Assembly (NCBI GenBank): GCA_947497295.1 | Contig: CANMFU010000001.1 | Span: 806,001 to 870,000 of the forward strand | From: an uncultured Roseovarius sp. | GTDB lineage: Bacteria; Pseudomonadota; Alphaproteobacteria; Rhodobacterales; Rhodobacteraceae | Direction: 5' to 3' | DNA length: 64,000 nucleotides | Shown: in pieces, positions 1-9,009 of the stretch | Position numbering within the stretch: the first letter of the stretch is position 1 | How the letters are laid out: every line of letters starts with the position of its first letter | Position numbers and translations under genes: made by a program | Notes under the pieces: model-generated | Seen by the model: only the letters and a program-made list of their open reading frames with translations | Database searches by the model: none | What the model was told of the DNA's origin: nothing

Positions 1-266
1 AGCGATTCCAGGATCGGACGGCCGATTTGCTCAAATGCCAGCGCGCCGATGGCATAGCCAGCCAATCCGCCCAGAACCGAGGCCAGCATCGCCAGCCCTG
101 CAATCGCCCAGGCGCGGTGCGGGCGCGCCAGAATCATCGGGATCATCAGCACGTCGGGCGGGATCGGAAAGACCGAGCTTTCGATGAAGGCGACAGCGGC
201 CAGAACCCACATTGCATGCGGGTGTTCAGCCATGGCGATGGTGCGATCATATAAGCGTCGTATCAT
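1..266 (-). CDS. YqaA/DedA-family membrane protein, 3' part beyond window
   Basis: Only the N-terminal 88 codons lie in the window, read on the minus strand from an ATG at 264-266; the rest continues past base 1. The visible protein begins MIRRLYDR and carries the conserved stretch FIESSVFPIPPDVLMIPM followed by an Ala/Gly-rich membrane segment. The proline-rich re-entrant motif after an acidic residue is typical of the SNARE-associated/DedA (YqaA) membrane proteins, which act in the inner membrane and have been linked to lipid flipping and membrane homeostasis. The family is assigned from the motif; the substrate is unknown. Upstream on the same strand there is no gene before tRNA-Leu, which is on the other strand. 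Confidence 0.8.
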   Translation of the reverse strand, partial: MIRRLYDRTIAMAEHPHAMWVLAAVAFIESSVFPIPPDVLMIPMILARPHRAWAIAGLAMLASVLGGLAGYAIGALAFEQIGRPILES

Positions 267-442
267 CGGCGTCTCGCGCTCCGTGTTGGCGGGGATTTCA
301 GCGGCTCAGACCATGTGCGGCGGGGCCGGTCAAGTCTTGGCAGGGACGTATCACAAAAAAGCGTGACAGCGAAAAAACCGGGACACAGCGCGCGGCAGGG
401 CTGGACGGGCGCCGGACCATTCGCTAGACATCCGCGCAGTGC

Positions 443-526
443 GCCCAAGTGGCGGAATGGTAGACGCAGGGGATTCAAAATCCCCCGCCGCGAGGCGTGC
501 CGGTTCGAGTCCGGCCTTGGGTACCA
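443..526 (+). tRNA. tRNA-Leu (anticodon CAA)
   Basis: The acceptor arms GCCCAAG (443-449) and CTTGGGT pair with one G-U, followed by A and an encoded CCA ending at 526. The anticodon stem GGGGA/TCCCC encloses the loop TTCAAAA, giving anticodon CAA at 476-478, which reads UUG. The T arm contains GGTTCGAGTCC. A short variable arm with CGCCGCGAGGCG and a length of 84 nt including CCA fit a class II leucine tRNA. It is a single tRNA gene, not part of a visible cluster. Confidence 0.97.
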
Positions 527-1258
527 AGCGCACGATTTCCCCACCATAGTTTGCCCGCGATTGTGCAGCATTTGCGAGCCTTGGCGATCCGGGGGCCATC
601 TTTGGCCTGATTCGTGAGGTACGGTTTCCGCTATGCGGCCAAATTCCGTTTCTTCCGATGTTTGCGCGGGTTTCGGCAATAACGCCTTTGCCAAGTTTCG
701 CCACAATTAGCGTTCCAAATTTGATGCAGATGCACGTTTGACTTATGTCAAGAGTTACAACCTTAAGTCGATCTTTCAGACCCGTTGTCTTGGTTAATGC
801 AAAGATATTTGATCAATCAGATTGACTTGTATCGTGGCTCTGCGCTGCTGCTCGGTTCAGCGGCGCTTTCTGAGTACCGGAAGGGTCGCCCATCCAGAAT
901 TAACCATATTTTGAATACGGTCCGGTAAAGTTTCACTTCAATTGGCCGCTTTGGCCGATTAGAGGCAATTGTCCAACTGGGGGCAAATGCCTGTGGTCAC
1001 GGGAGCGCCCTTACGAAACGTGCATCTGACGGTGCAGGGGACGTGCGTTCACTGTCTTGTGCAAACAATGCGTCGATAAGGCGCAAATACAGCGCCTTCC
1101 TGTATCTTGGGCCTGCGCGTTGCGTTCATCACTTCTCCCTCCGGTCACGCATGGGGCGTGTTCTGGTCGCCGGCCGGGAAGGCGCGAACGTGACGGCAAA
1201 GTGCTAAGTCTGTTTGACGCACTGTATGGAGAAAATGGCTGTTTTTCCGGAGAGTGTG
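527..1258. other. gene-free stretch between tRNA-Leu and the RTX/Hint pseudogene
   Basis: No reading frame here has coding character, a plausible ribosome binding site or recognisable protein motifs. From about 710 to 960 the sequence is distinctly richer in A and T than its surroundings, as expected for regulatory DNA. The one ordered element I see is the dyad at 738-751. No RNA family is recognisable. Confidence 0.6.
738..751. promoter_or_regulatory. FNR/CRP-type dyad TTGACTTATGTCAA
   Basis: A perfect inverted repeat TTGAC-N4-GTCAA, the geometry of CRP/FNR-family (FnrL, FixK, Dnr) operators, whose consensus is TTGAT-N4-ATCAA with C/G tolerated at the inner position. The nearest downstream start on the plus strand is about 480-500 bp away, so its target is unclear. 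It may be a remnant promoter of the degenerate gene that follows, or chance. Confidence 0.35.
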
Positions 1259-3036
1259 ATGGGTATCGACAGAACAGACCCAGGCGCTGGAGTTGTTGAT
1301 GGCACAGATGGCAATGACACTATCGAGGCCACATATGCAGCCGATCCCCAAAATGACATGATTGACGGCGGTGACGCCAGCTTTGCGGGTCAGACAAATG
1401 CAGGCGATGGCGATGATCTGATCGACGCGGGCGCAGGAAATGACGAGGTGTTTGGCGGTGCAGGCAAAGATGGCCCGAGTGGCGGTGCGGGCGACGACCT
1501 GCTCTTGGGGCGACTGCGATATAAATGACGATATTGCGGCACGCGAAGTATTTCAGTGGGACAGGGCCACCGATCCGGATGGCACCGATCGCACGCCCGG
1601 TATCGACGATGGGGACAAGCTGTGTGATTTCGGCCTGAACACCGGCATTGTCGATGTGACATTCAAGACGACTGCCGCGGGCGGGCGCACGGAATTCGGA
1701 ACGAATTCTCACCTCGTCAATGGTGTGCTGACGGATGGCGCACCGGCCAATTCCAAAAACGCGCTCGGACAATGTGTTGGGCGGCGCGGGTGACTGATCG
1801 GAGGTGCGGGCGCGGACCAGATTTCAGGTGGCAACGGCGCCGACCCGATCATCGGCGGCACCACAGGCAATGCAGTTGATGATGGCGCCGGCGGCGACGA
1901 TAACGATATGCTTGTTCTGCCCGGCAGTGGGCCTCTACGGCTGGTGGATCAAACTGACGATGCCGATGGCAATTCGACCCGCGGAACTGACGACGCCGAC
2001 AACGGTAATGATACAGTGTATTCGCTGGAGGCGACGATGAGGTTGACGGCGGCGCAGAAGATGACCTGCTGCCCGGCGGGACTGGCGATGATATCCTTTT
2101 GGGGGCGCTGGCGACGAGACGCTGTTTGGCGGCGTGGGAGATGAGCTGTTGGAATGCGACGCTGGCGACGACCTGATCGACGGTGGCGCTGGCGCTGATA
2201 CCATGATGGGCGGTATGAGGCGTGACGCTTTCCTTATCGGTACGGCAGAAGAAGGCGCTGGCGATATTGCCGATGGCGGCTTGGGCGGCGACGACTTTGA
2301 CACGCTCGATATCAGCGGCGTCGGATGGTTCGAGATCGTTGGTCAGACGGTTGACGTCGATGGCAACTCGACCAGCGGCACGGTCAACTTCCTAGACGTG
2401 GCTGGTGCCATCACCGGCGCAATAAAATTCCGAAAGATCGGAAAAATCATCCCCTGCTTCACGCCGGACGCCGTGATCGCCACACCCAAGGGCGAGCGTC
2501 GGGTTCAGAGCCTGCAAATCGGCGACCGGGTGATCAGCCGTCACAACGGCTTGCAGGAAATCCGCTGGATTGGCCGCCGCGATCTGAAAGGCTCCGAATT
2601 GCTGCAGGCGCCGCATCTGAAGCCGGTTCTGATTCGTGCAGGCGGTTCAGTGCGCGGCCTGCCCGAGCAGAATCTGCTGGTCAGATTTCACCAAAGAGCG
2701 CTGATAAATAACGAGAAAACGGTGCTTTATCTCAAAGATCGCGAAGTGCTGGCAGCAGCCAAGCATCTGGTCGACCTTACGGGCGTGGATGCGGTGGATA
2801 CGGCGTCTATCAGCTACATCCGCTTCATGTTCGATCAGCACGAGGCGGTGCCGTCCAACGGCGCCTGGACCGAAAGCTTTCAGCCCGGCGCCCAGACGCT
2901 TGACGGTATGGGAGTGGTGCAGCGCGACGAGATCTACGGTCTTTTCCCTGAGTTGCGCAAGCTTGAGGGGATCGACGCGTATCAGTCCGCCCGCCGCTCG
3001 CTGACAAAGCACGAGGCGCGGTTGCCGACAAGATAA
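1259..3036 (+). pseudogene. RTX-repeat / Hint-domain secreted protein, frameshifted
   Basis: Read across three frames this is one protein: an N-terminal region of RTX-like glycine/aspartate repeats (GGAGDDLLLG, GGAGADQIS, GGTGDDILLG, GDDLIDGGAGAD and others), then a Hint domain (Hedgehog/intein type, Hint_2) from about base 2450, starting PCFTPDAVIATPKGERRV and ending near SNGAWTESFQPG. Such proteins are abundant in Roseobacters and are usually exported by type I secretion through a C-terminal signal. The frame changes at about 1510, 1766, 1794, 2026 and 2108, so the repeat region cannot be translated as one product. The last 903 bases (2134-3036) remain open and could give a 300-residue Hint-only product, but no ribosome binding site precedes it. 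In the Hint domain the usual SPxHRxL motif reads RFHQRAL. The start at 1259 follows GGAGAG; an in-frame ATG at 1235 is the alternative. A sequencing error series cannot be excluded, but neighbouring genes are intact. Confidence 0.85.
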
Positions 3037-3114
3037 ATCTTTGCAGCTGGACCCGTCACCGCGTGGCGCGGGGCGGGTGCGAGGTTGTATTTACGTTCCG
3101 TAGAATTGGACAAC

Positions 3115-3138
3115 CCCGGTCTTCGGCCGGGATTTTTT
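3115..3138 (+). terminator. rho-independent terminator after the RTX/Hint gene
   Basis: Arms CCCGG (3115-3119) and CCGGG (3127-3131) with a seven-base loop, followed by A and six T residues at 3133-3138. It lies about 80 bases after the stop at 3036 and just before the convergent gene ending at 3148. Confidence 0.75.
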
Positions 3139-3147
3139 CGGTTTGCG

Positions 3148-3741
3148 CTACAGGTGCTCCCGCTTGGCGCGCCAGCGCGCCCAATCTTCGGGCGTGTCGA
3201 GGTCGGTGATCGCACGTTTTCCGGGCAGGGCGACGGGTGTGACCCGCTCTTGCGCCAGCAGCGTGCGTGCGCCTTTATCGCCAGTCAGATCAGCCAAAGC
3301 TCGGAGGAACCTCTTTGGGAAAACCGTAGGGTGGCCGGGTGTTCCATCCTCGGCCATTGCGCGCAGAATGAGGGTTGGCTGCGCCTTATGCACCGCGATC
3401 ATTGCGCGTAAATCTGCTGTCTCAATATCCGGCAGGTCGGGTAGCAGTATCATGAGCGCGGTGATGTCCGGCGGCAGAGCTGCCACGCCCGCGCGGATCG
3501 AGGCAGACAGGCCTTGACTGGGATCATTCACCGCAATTTGCCGCACGTTAAGCCCTGCCAGCGCCTCGATGCGCGCAGGTCTGTCGCTGCGCGTTGTGAC
3601 ATAGACCGGTGCGCCGGTGGCAATCGCCCGATTTGTCTGCCGCGCCAGCAGCGGCAAGCCATCGATTGGTTCCATCAACTTATCGCGCTCGCCCATTCGG
3701 GACGAGGCGCCGGCAGCTGGTAGTAGAATAGCAAGCGCCAC
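3148..3741 (-). CDS. MobA/MocA-like nucleotidyltransferase (NTP_transf_3)
   Basis: A 197-residue protein with the N-terminal nucleotide-binding signature LLPAAGASSRMG followed by a lysine (DKL), the pattern of the NTP-transferase family that includes MobA (GTP), MocA (CTP) and related cofactor nucleotidyltransferases. LLPDLPD near residue 100 is the likely metal-binding segment and GTPGHPTVFP the second substrate loop. By family it would transfer a nucleotide to molybdopterin or a comparable phosphate acceptor, but no molybdenum-enzyme gene is nearby, so the substrate is open. Its ATG directly follows the rsmA stop, so it is probably the last gene of the lptFGD-surA-pdxA-rsmA transcript. Confidence 0.8.
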   Translation of the reverse strand: MALAILLPAAGASSRMGERDKLMEPIDGLPLLARQTNRAIATGAPVYVTTRSDRPARIEALAGLNVRQIAVNDPSQGLSASIRAGVAALPPDITALMILLPDLPDIETADLRAMIAVHKAQPTLILRAMAEDGTPGHPTVFPKRFLRALADLTGDKGARTLLAQERVTPVALPGKRAITDLDTPEDWARWRAKREHL

Positions 3742-4578
3742 CTAGGTTTCCAGCGTGCGCGCAAGGGCGCAGAACTGCTCCAATCCGATGGTTTCGGCGC
3801 GGTCGGTAGGTTTGATGCCGGATGCAATCAGCCGATCCTCGATATCGGGGGCCAGTCCCTTGAGAGCGGCGCGCAGCATCTTGCGGCGTTGATTAAAAGC
3901 CATGGCGACCGTGCGTTCCAGCAGCTTTGGCTGCGCCGGATAGCGCGGCTCGGGCAGGGCGGCCAGATGCACCACCGCGCTGGAGACTTTGGGCGGCGGC
4001 GAAAACGCCTCGGGCGGCAGGTTCATCACGATGCGCGGGTCGCAGCGCCACTGCGCCAGAAGGGCAAGGCGCCCGTAAGCCTTGGAGCCGGGGACGGCGA
4101 CGATCCGTTCGGCCACTTCGCGCTGAAACATCAGCGTGAGCGATTGCCAGAAGGGCGGCCAGGTGTCCGGCGTCAGCCAGCGCACCAGCAGTTCTGTCCC
4201 AACATTATAGGGCAGGTTCGCGGCGACGCGGATCGGCGGCGTCAGGTGTTGGAGCGGCTCAATTTTCAGCGCATCGCCCATCATGACCGTGAGCCTGCCG
4301 GGGTACGCATCGGCGATTTCTGCCAGCGCGGGCATGCAGCGGGGGTCCTTCTCAATCGCCAGAACGTGGCGCGCGCCTTCGGCCAGCAACCCGCGTGTCA
4401 GGCCGCCGGGGCCGGGACCGATTTCCAGCACGTCACATTTCGTCAGATCGCCGGCCTGCCGCGCGATTTTTGCCGTAAGATTCAGATCCAGCAGGAAATT
4501 CTGCCCCAGGGATTTGCGCGCGCTCAGTTCATGCGTGGCAATGACCGCGCGCAGCGGGGGAAGGATGTCGATGCTCAT
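3742..4578 (-). CDS. rsmA: 16S rRNA (adenine1518-N6/adenine1519-N6)-dimethyltransferase
   Basis: A 278-residue KsgA/RsmA protein that dimethylates two adjacent adenosines in the 3' end of 16S rRNA late in 30S assembly. Visible motifs are SLGQNFLLD near residue 23-31, the SAM-binding motif [11 protein letters not shown] (51-61), GDA (101-103) and the catalytic motif NLPYNV (121-126). The length is normal for the family. The start ATG overlaps the pdxA stop by four bases (ATGA), a conserved pairing in proteobacteria where surA-pdxA-rsmA are usually neighbours. Confidence 0.97.
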   Translation of the reverse strand: MSIDILPPLRAVIATHELSARKSLGQNFLLDLNLTAKIARQAGDLTKCDVLEIGPGPGGLTRGLLAEGARHVLAIEKDPRCMPALAEIADAYPGRLTVMMGDALKIEPLQHLTPPIRVAANLPYNVGTELLVRWLTPDTWPPFWQSLTLMFQREVAERIVAVPGSKAYGRLALLAQWRCDPRIVMNLPPEAFSPPPKVSSAVVHLAALPEPRYPAQPKLLERTVAMAFNQRRKMLRAALKGLAPDIEDRLIASGIKPTDRAETIGLEQFCALARTLET

Positions 4579-5552
4579 GCGCGCCGCGCCGCGCCCATGC
4601 GTGACGCCATTTTCAATGCCTCGATCAGCGATGTGGGGTTCGCGGTGCCGCGCCCGGCAATATCCAGTGCGGTGCCATGATCGGGCGACGTGCGCACGAT
4701 CGGCAGGCCCAGCGTGACGTTGACGCCCCGGTCGAAATCCAGCGTCTTGATCGGGATCAGCGCCTGATCGTGATACATGCAGACTGCGGCATCATAACCA
4801 CCGCGCGCGGCGGCATGAAACATCGTGTCGGCCGAGAGCGGCCCGATCAGATTCATCCCCTCGGCGCGCAGGGCGTCCAGAACGGGGGCGATCAGGTCCA
4901 GCTCCTCGCGCCCCATCTTGCCGCCCTCGCCGGCATGGGGGTTCAGCCCGGCAACGGCGATGCGCGGCGCGGCAAGGCCGAAATCACGGATCAGCCCGGC
5001 ATGGGTGATGCGGATCGTCTCGGACAGCAGCTCCGGCGTCAGCGCGGCAGGCACATCGCGCAGGGGCAGGTGGATCGTCGTCGGTACCACGCGCAGCTGG
5101 TCGCTGGCCAGCATCATTACCACACGTTTTGTACCGGTCAGTGCAGCCAGATATTCTGTATGACCGGGATGGGCAAAGCCTGCACCGTCTTGCAGCGCTT
5201 TCTTGTGAATCGGCGCGGTGCACAGCGCACCCGCGGCGCCCGACATCGCCAGATCCACACCGCGGGCGATGGCGTCGATGACGCCTTGGGCGTGGGCAGG
5301 GTTGGGCGTACCGGGGGCCAGCGGGCCCGACATCCGGTGCGGCAGGACGGGCAGGCCCGTAGTATTTGTGGCCTGATCCGGTCGCTCGATCAGCGTCACC
5401 GGGCAGCCCGCAGGCAGATGCGCAGGATCACCGATCCAGAAGAACGGCAGTGAGGGTCCCAGCGCTTCCCACGCTTTTTGCGCCAGTTCAGGGCCTATGC
5501 CCGATGGCTCCCCGCAGCTGAGCGCGATGGGCAGCAGGGGTGGTGCAGGCAT
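4575..5552 (-). CDS. pdxA: 4-hydroxythreonine-4-phosphate dehydrogenase
   Basis: A 325-residue PdxA enzyme that oxidises 4-phosphohydroxy-L-threonine with NAD in the DXP-dependent pyridoxal phosphate pathway; the product enters the PdxJ reaction. Sequence support: the N-terminal [10 protein letters not shown], the metal-binding histidine region [19 protein letters not shown] and [11 protein letters not shown]. The start codon shares one base with the surA stop (TGATG), indicating translational coupling. It overlaps rsmA by four bases downstream. Confidence 0.97.
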   Translation of the reverse strand: MPAPPLLPIALSCGEPSGIGPELAQKAWEALGPSLPFFWIGDPAHLPAGCPVTLIERPDQATNTTGLPVLPHRMSGPLAPGTPNPAHAQGVIDAIARGVDLAMSGAAGALCTAPIHKKALQDGAGFAHPGHTEYLAALTGTKRVVMMLASDQLRVVPTTIHLPLRDVPAALTPELLSETIRITHAGLIRDFGLAAPRIAVAGLNPHAGEGGKMGREELDLIAPVLDALRAEGMNLIGPLSADTMFHAAARGGYDAAVCMYHDQALIPIKTLDFDRGVNVTLGLPIVRTSPDHGTALDIAGRGTANPTSLIEALKMASRMGAARRA

Positions 5553-6850
5553 CAGTATTCGACAATCCGCGCCTCGGACCTCAGCTGCTCAAGATACCCG
5601 TTGGCGAAGGATTCCAGTCGGCGGCTGGCGATCTGCGCAGACAATTGTGCAGTCTCGTCCGGTGCTGCGGCTTCGCCTTCGACAGCCGGGCCCGGCGCGT
5701 CTGCCGCCAAAGTCTGACTGCGCCCGCACATCATTAGCAGGACCAGCGTTTGTCCGTTGGAACGTGTGATGTCATAAGACACCTCGCCCGGATCGAGGCG
5801 TGACAGCGAGATGGCGATGTCGTTCGGGATCTCGCCGGGGGCCTTGGTGCCGCGTTCCAGTACAGTCGCGGGCTGGCCCTTGGCGATGCCATAAAGGTCA
5901 TCGCAGGTGTCGGTCTGCGCGTCGATCTGCGCGGCACGGTTGATGGCGGCGGCACTGCGGCCGCCGGGGATATAATAGGCGGCGTATTCGATGGCGGTAT
6001 AGACCGGATCGGGCGTGTCCGTCTCCTGAATGTCGCGCATTTGAAACAGCGCAACGGCGCCGTCCAAAGGTAAGGGGGCTGTTACCTCGCCGGGGGCAAG
6101 ACCCAGAACGAGGGGGCGCAGGACGGGCGGCAGTTGCGTGATGGGCTGCCACGGCAGACGCCCACCTGCATCGCGCGTCCGGGTGGCGGAAAACTGCTGC
6201 GCTTGCGCGGAGAATGCCCCGATCGAGGTCAGCTCGGAGATCTGATTGGCCTTGTTCAGAACCTGTGCCTCGTTTTCAGCTGTGTAGGGAATAATGATTT
6301 CGGACAGCAGCACGCGGACCCCGGCGCCGTCGGAAACAGCAGAGCGCGCGCGCTCCAGATCCTCTTCGCTGACCGAAACGCGCGGGCCGAACCGGGCTTG
6401 CGTGACCTCGCGCCAGACCAGACCGGCGCGCACGAATTCGCGAAACGTTTCCTCGGCAACGCCGCCGCGTGCCAGCAGGGCAACCATCTGCTCGACGTTC
6501 AGGCTGCCCTGGCTTGCGAACTGCTCCATGCCGGCCTGGATCATCGTTTCATCGACGGTGATGCCGTTGGCAGCCGCAGCCTCGGCTTTCAACCGGTCCT
6601 CGATCAGTTGCTCGCGTGCCAGTTTGGCCGGGTCGGCTGGGGCGCGCAGCAGTTTCAGCAGCTTGGCGCGCTGGTCCAGCTCGTAGCGGGTGACGGCGGC
6701 GCCGTTGACCTTGACCACCGGATCGAACAGGCCCTGTGCGGCAGCCATCCGCGGCAGGGCCGCCGGGCTCGCGGCCAATGGCAGCAGAAGGGCCAGAGCG
6801 ATGCCCCGCAAGGTGATTTTTGAATTGGTCATTGAGGTCATTTTTTGCAT
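5552..6850 (-). CDS. surA: periplasmic chaperone / peptidyl-prolyl isomerase SurA
   Basis: A 432-residue protein with a cleavable signal peptide (basic start, ALALLLPLAASPAAL, cut probably after the AAAQ near residue 38), a SurA N-terminal chaperone region beginning VVKVNGAAVTRYELDQR, and a parvulin-type segment from about residue 180 to 290 with ISELTSIGAFSAQAQQFSATRTRDAGGRLPW split across it. Its role is folding of outer-membrane proteins, notably LptD, encoded just upstream. The start at 6850 overlaps the lptD stop by 13 bases; in-frame ATGs at 6841 and 6832 are possible alternatives and give an equally good signal peptide. Confidence 0.93.
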   Translation of the reverse strand: MQKMTSMTNSKITLRGIALALLLPLAASPAALPRMAAAQGLFDPVVKVNGAAVTRYELDQRAKLLKLLRAPADPAKLAREQLIEDRLKAEAAAANGITVDETMIQAGMEQFASQGSLNVEQMVALLARGGVAEETFREFVRAGLVWREVTQARFGPRVSVSEEDLERARSAVSDGAGVRVLLSEIIIPYTAENEAQVLNKANQISELTSIGAFSAQAQQFSATRTRDAGGRLPWQPITQLPPVLRPLVLGLAPGEVTAPLPLDGAVALFQMRDIQETDTPDPVYTAIEYAAYYIPGGRSAAAINRAAQIDAQTDTCDDLYGIAKGQPATVLERGTKAPGEIPNDIAISLSRLDPGEVSYDITRSNGQTLVLLMMCGRSQTLAADAPGPAVEGEAAAPDETAQLSAQIASRRLESFANGYLEQLRSEARIVEY

Positions 6851-9009
6851 TCCCGAACGTAACTTTTGTCCTCAGCGCGCGCGCTGAATCCGCGCAGGCC
6901 GACAGTGAGAGATATATCCGTCGACGGTTCGAGGATAGTGGAAGAGGTGAAGCGGCGCGAGGCCGAAAGCGAAACTTCGACACATTCGTTTGTATAGGTC
7001 ACACCCAGTCCAGCTCGGACGCTGCGATCACTGGCGGCGTTATACCGCCATTCGGCGTCGCCTGTCCAATGGCGCGAAATTCGGTAGGATCCGTCCAGGG
7101 TCCATTCCGATACCGTACTGCTCCGATCCTCCTGCTGGTCCGTGGGCAGCCAGATATAGGTCGCACCCAGATCCACGACAGCATTGTGCCAACTGGCTCG
7201 CGCCTCGGCCTTGGCTGTGTCAAACGCGCCGTCCAGCAGTCCGCGTGCGGTCAGGGTCAGCCCGTTCTGGGTGGCGATCTGCGCGGCGATCAACGTATCC
7301 GACGTGGTGCCGCGCAGCCCTGAGGACCGCGAAAAGGTCAACCCGCCTGTCGCCTCGCGCTGTTCGCGGTCGCGGGTGATCTGCCCGACGGTCACGGTGC
7401 TGCGCAACCCGCTGGGTGCGAACCGCGTCCAGCTGACACCATACGATGCGCTGGCGCCGCGCTCGCGCCGGTCGGCAGCAGCGAAACGCGACAGAGACAG
7501 AAGATTGCCCTCGTCAAATTCGGTGCGCGTGCTTTCGTCATTAACAATGTCTGGCGTGTCGCCGCCGACCCATGCCAGTTGAATCATCGGCTCGATCATA
7601 TGGGTGACGCCGCGCGGCGTGGTCTTGGCCAGCGGATAGCGCAGGGTCATGGCGGCGTTTGGCGTAGCCTGGGTAAGCGAGCTGCGGGACGTCATCCCGG
7701 CATCGTTCACGCGGATATGGTCTATTGCCACGCCGGTCTGGGCGGTGGCGCGCAGACCGCCCATTACCGTCCAGGTGCGCCGCCAGTCGGCGCTGGTCAT
7801 AACGCGCGTTACGTCGCGCCCATCAGAAAAACGGTCAAAATCCGTCAAGTCGGTGTCGGTGGTTTCCGACGACCAGCGGTAATGGCTATGCGCCTCGGCG
7901 GCCAGGCGCAACTCGCCGCCAAGGCGGCTAGGAAAATATCGTTTTTCATAGTCAAAATTGGCAACGCTGGTCGGCAGGGTCGAGCTGTCCTCGCCCGCGC
8001 GAAGAGTATGGAAATAGGTCAGCGCAGCCCGGCGCCATTCGTCTCGGCGCACGCGCTCGATTGAGATTTCGCTGTCCAGACGGTCTTTGTCGCTATAGCC
8101 GTAATCGACCAGATACGCATCATCCGTGACCGCTTCGATGTGGAAGCGCAGTACATATTCCTGCGGCAGGGCGAACACGCCACGTCCGAAAAGATAGGCG
8201 CGATTATCGCGGCGTACCAGATCATCGCGGCTGAATGCGCCCTCAAATTCGATCCCGCCGGACGCAAACGCCTGTCGATAGCGAAATTCCAGCGTGCGTG
8301 TCTGTGTCGCGTAATAGGGCGTCAGCGTCAGATCCTTGTCATCGCCGATGCTGATGAAATACGGCACTTTGACGCCAAATCCAAGAAGTGTCGAATTATA
8401 CAGCGACGGCGTCAGAAACCCGGTCGCGCGCGTCACCGTAGGGTCCGGCAGGCGCAGGCGCGGGAAGTAGGCGATAGGAACGCTGCCGATCCGGAACTGT
8501 GCGCCGTCCAGATATAATTGCCGCGTTTCGGCGTCGTGGATGACACGGCGCGCTCGGATCTGCCACAGCGGCGTGCCGCCGTCGGTGCAAACCTGACAGG
8601 AGGTGACAGCCGCCTTATACAGCTGCGAATATCGCCCATCGGTGCGGTTGATCTGAGTCGCAGCCAGCTGCAATTGATCGTCCATCACGATGCGCGCGCC
8701 GGTCAGAATGCCGTTTTGCATATCCCTGTCGAGCTGCCCCGCATCCGCCAAAACGGTGGTGTAGTCGCCATCGAACAGGGTGATCGGCCCGTCGATGACA
8801 AGCGTATCGGCGGCTTTGTCGTAGGTGATGCGCCGCGCCTTCAGCCGCTGGCCGTTATAGACGGCCTCGACATTGCCTGTGGCGACCAAAGTGCCGCCAC
8901 CCTCGATCAGAACCTCATCAGCGATCAGCAACGCGCCGCGATCCTGCGCCAGCAGTGCTGCCGGCAGAAGTGCCAGCAGGATCAGAAAAGAGCGCAACAG
9001 TCGTTTCAT
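6838..9009 (-). CDS. lptD: LPS-assembly outer-membrane protein LptD
   Basis: A 723-residue LptD. A signal peptide (MKRLLRSFLILLALLPAALLA) precedes an OstA-type jellyroll (ADEVLIEGGGTLVATGNVEA, about residues 20-170), a cysteine pair CQVC near residue 140, then a long beta-barrel rich in aromatic and Arg residues. The C terminus has further cysteines (TNECVEV and VRECKK), consistent with the disulfides that mature LptD needs. It inserts LPS into the outer leaflet with LptE. The ATG at 9009 was chosen because it begins the signal peptide and overlaps the lptG stop by four bases; the longer upstream extension has no signal-peptide character. SurA, its folding factor, is encoded next. Confidence 0.95.
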   Translation of the reverse strand: MKRLLRSFLILLALLPAALLAQDRGALLIADEVLIEGGGTLVATGNVEAVYNGQRLKARRITYDKAADTLVIDGPITLFDGDYTTVLADAGQLDRDMQNGILTGARIVMDDQLQLAATQINRTDGRYSQLYKAAVTSCQVCTDGGTPLWQIRARRVIHDAETRQLYLDGAQFRIGSVPIAYFPRLRLPDPTVTRATGFLTPSLYNSTLLGFGVKVPYFISIGDDKDLTLTPYYATQTRTLEFRYRQAFASGGIEFEGAFSRDDLVRRDNRAYLFGRGVFALPQEYVLRFHIEAVTDDAYLVDYGYSDKDRLDSEISIERVRRDEWRRAALTYFHTLRAGEDSSTLPTSVANFDYEKRYFPSRLGGELRLAAEAHSHYRWSSETTDTDLTDFDRFSDGRDVTRVMTSADWRRTWTVMGGLRATAQTGVAIDHIRVNDAGMTSRSSLTQATPNAAMTLRYPLAKTTPRGVTHMIEPMIQLAWVGGDTPDIVNDESTRTEFDEGNLLSLSRFAAADRRERGASASYGVSWTRFAPSGLRSTVTVGQITRDREQREATGGLTFSRSSGLRGTTSDTLIAAQIATQNGLTLTARGLLDGAFDTAKAEARASWHNAVVDLGATYIWLPTDQQEDRSSTVSEWTLDGSYRISRHWTGDAEWRYNAASDRSVRAGLGVTYTNECVEVSLSASRRFTSSTILEPSTDISLTVGLRGFSARAEDKSYVRECKK

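Noticed and set aside
263..706. Open frames over tRNA-Leu on the minus strand
   Set aside because: They run across the tRNA gene and contain the typical false peptide from a tRNA; no ribosome site.
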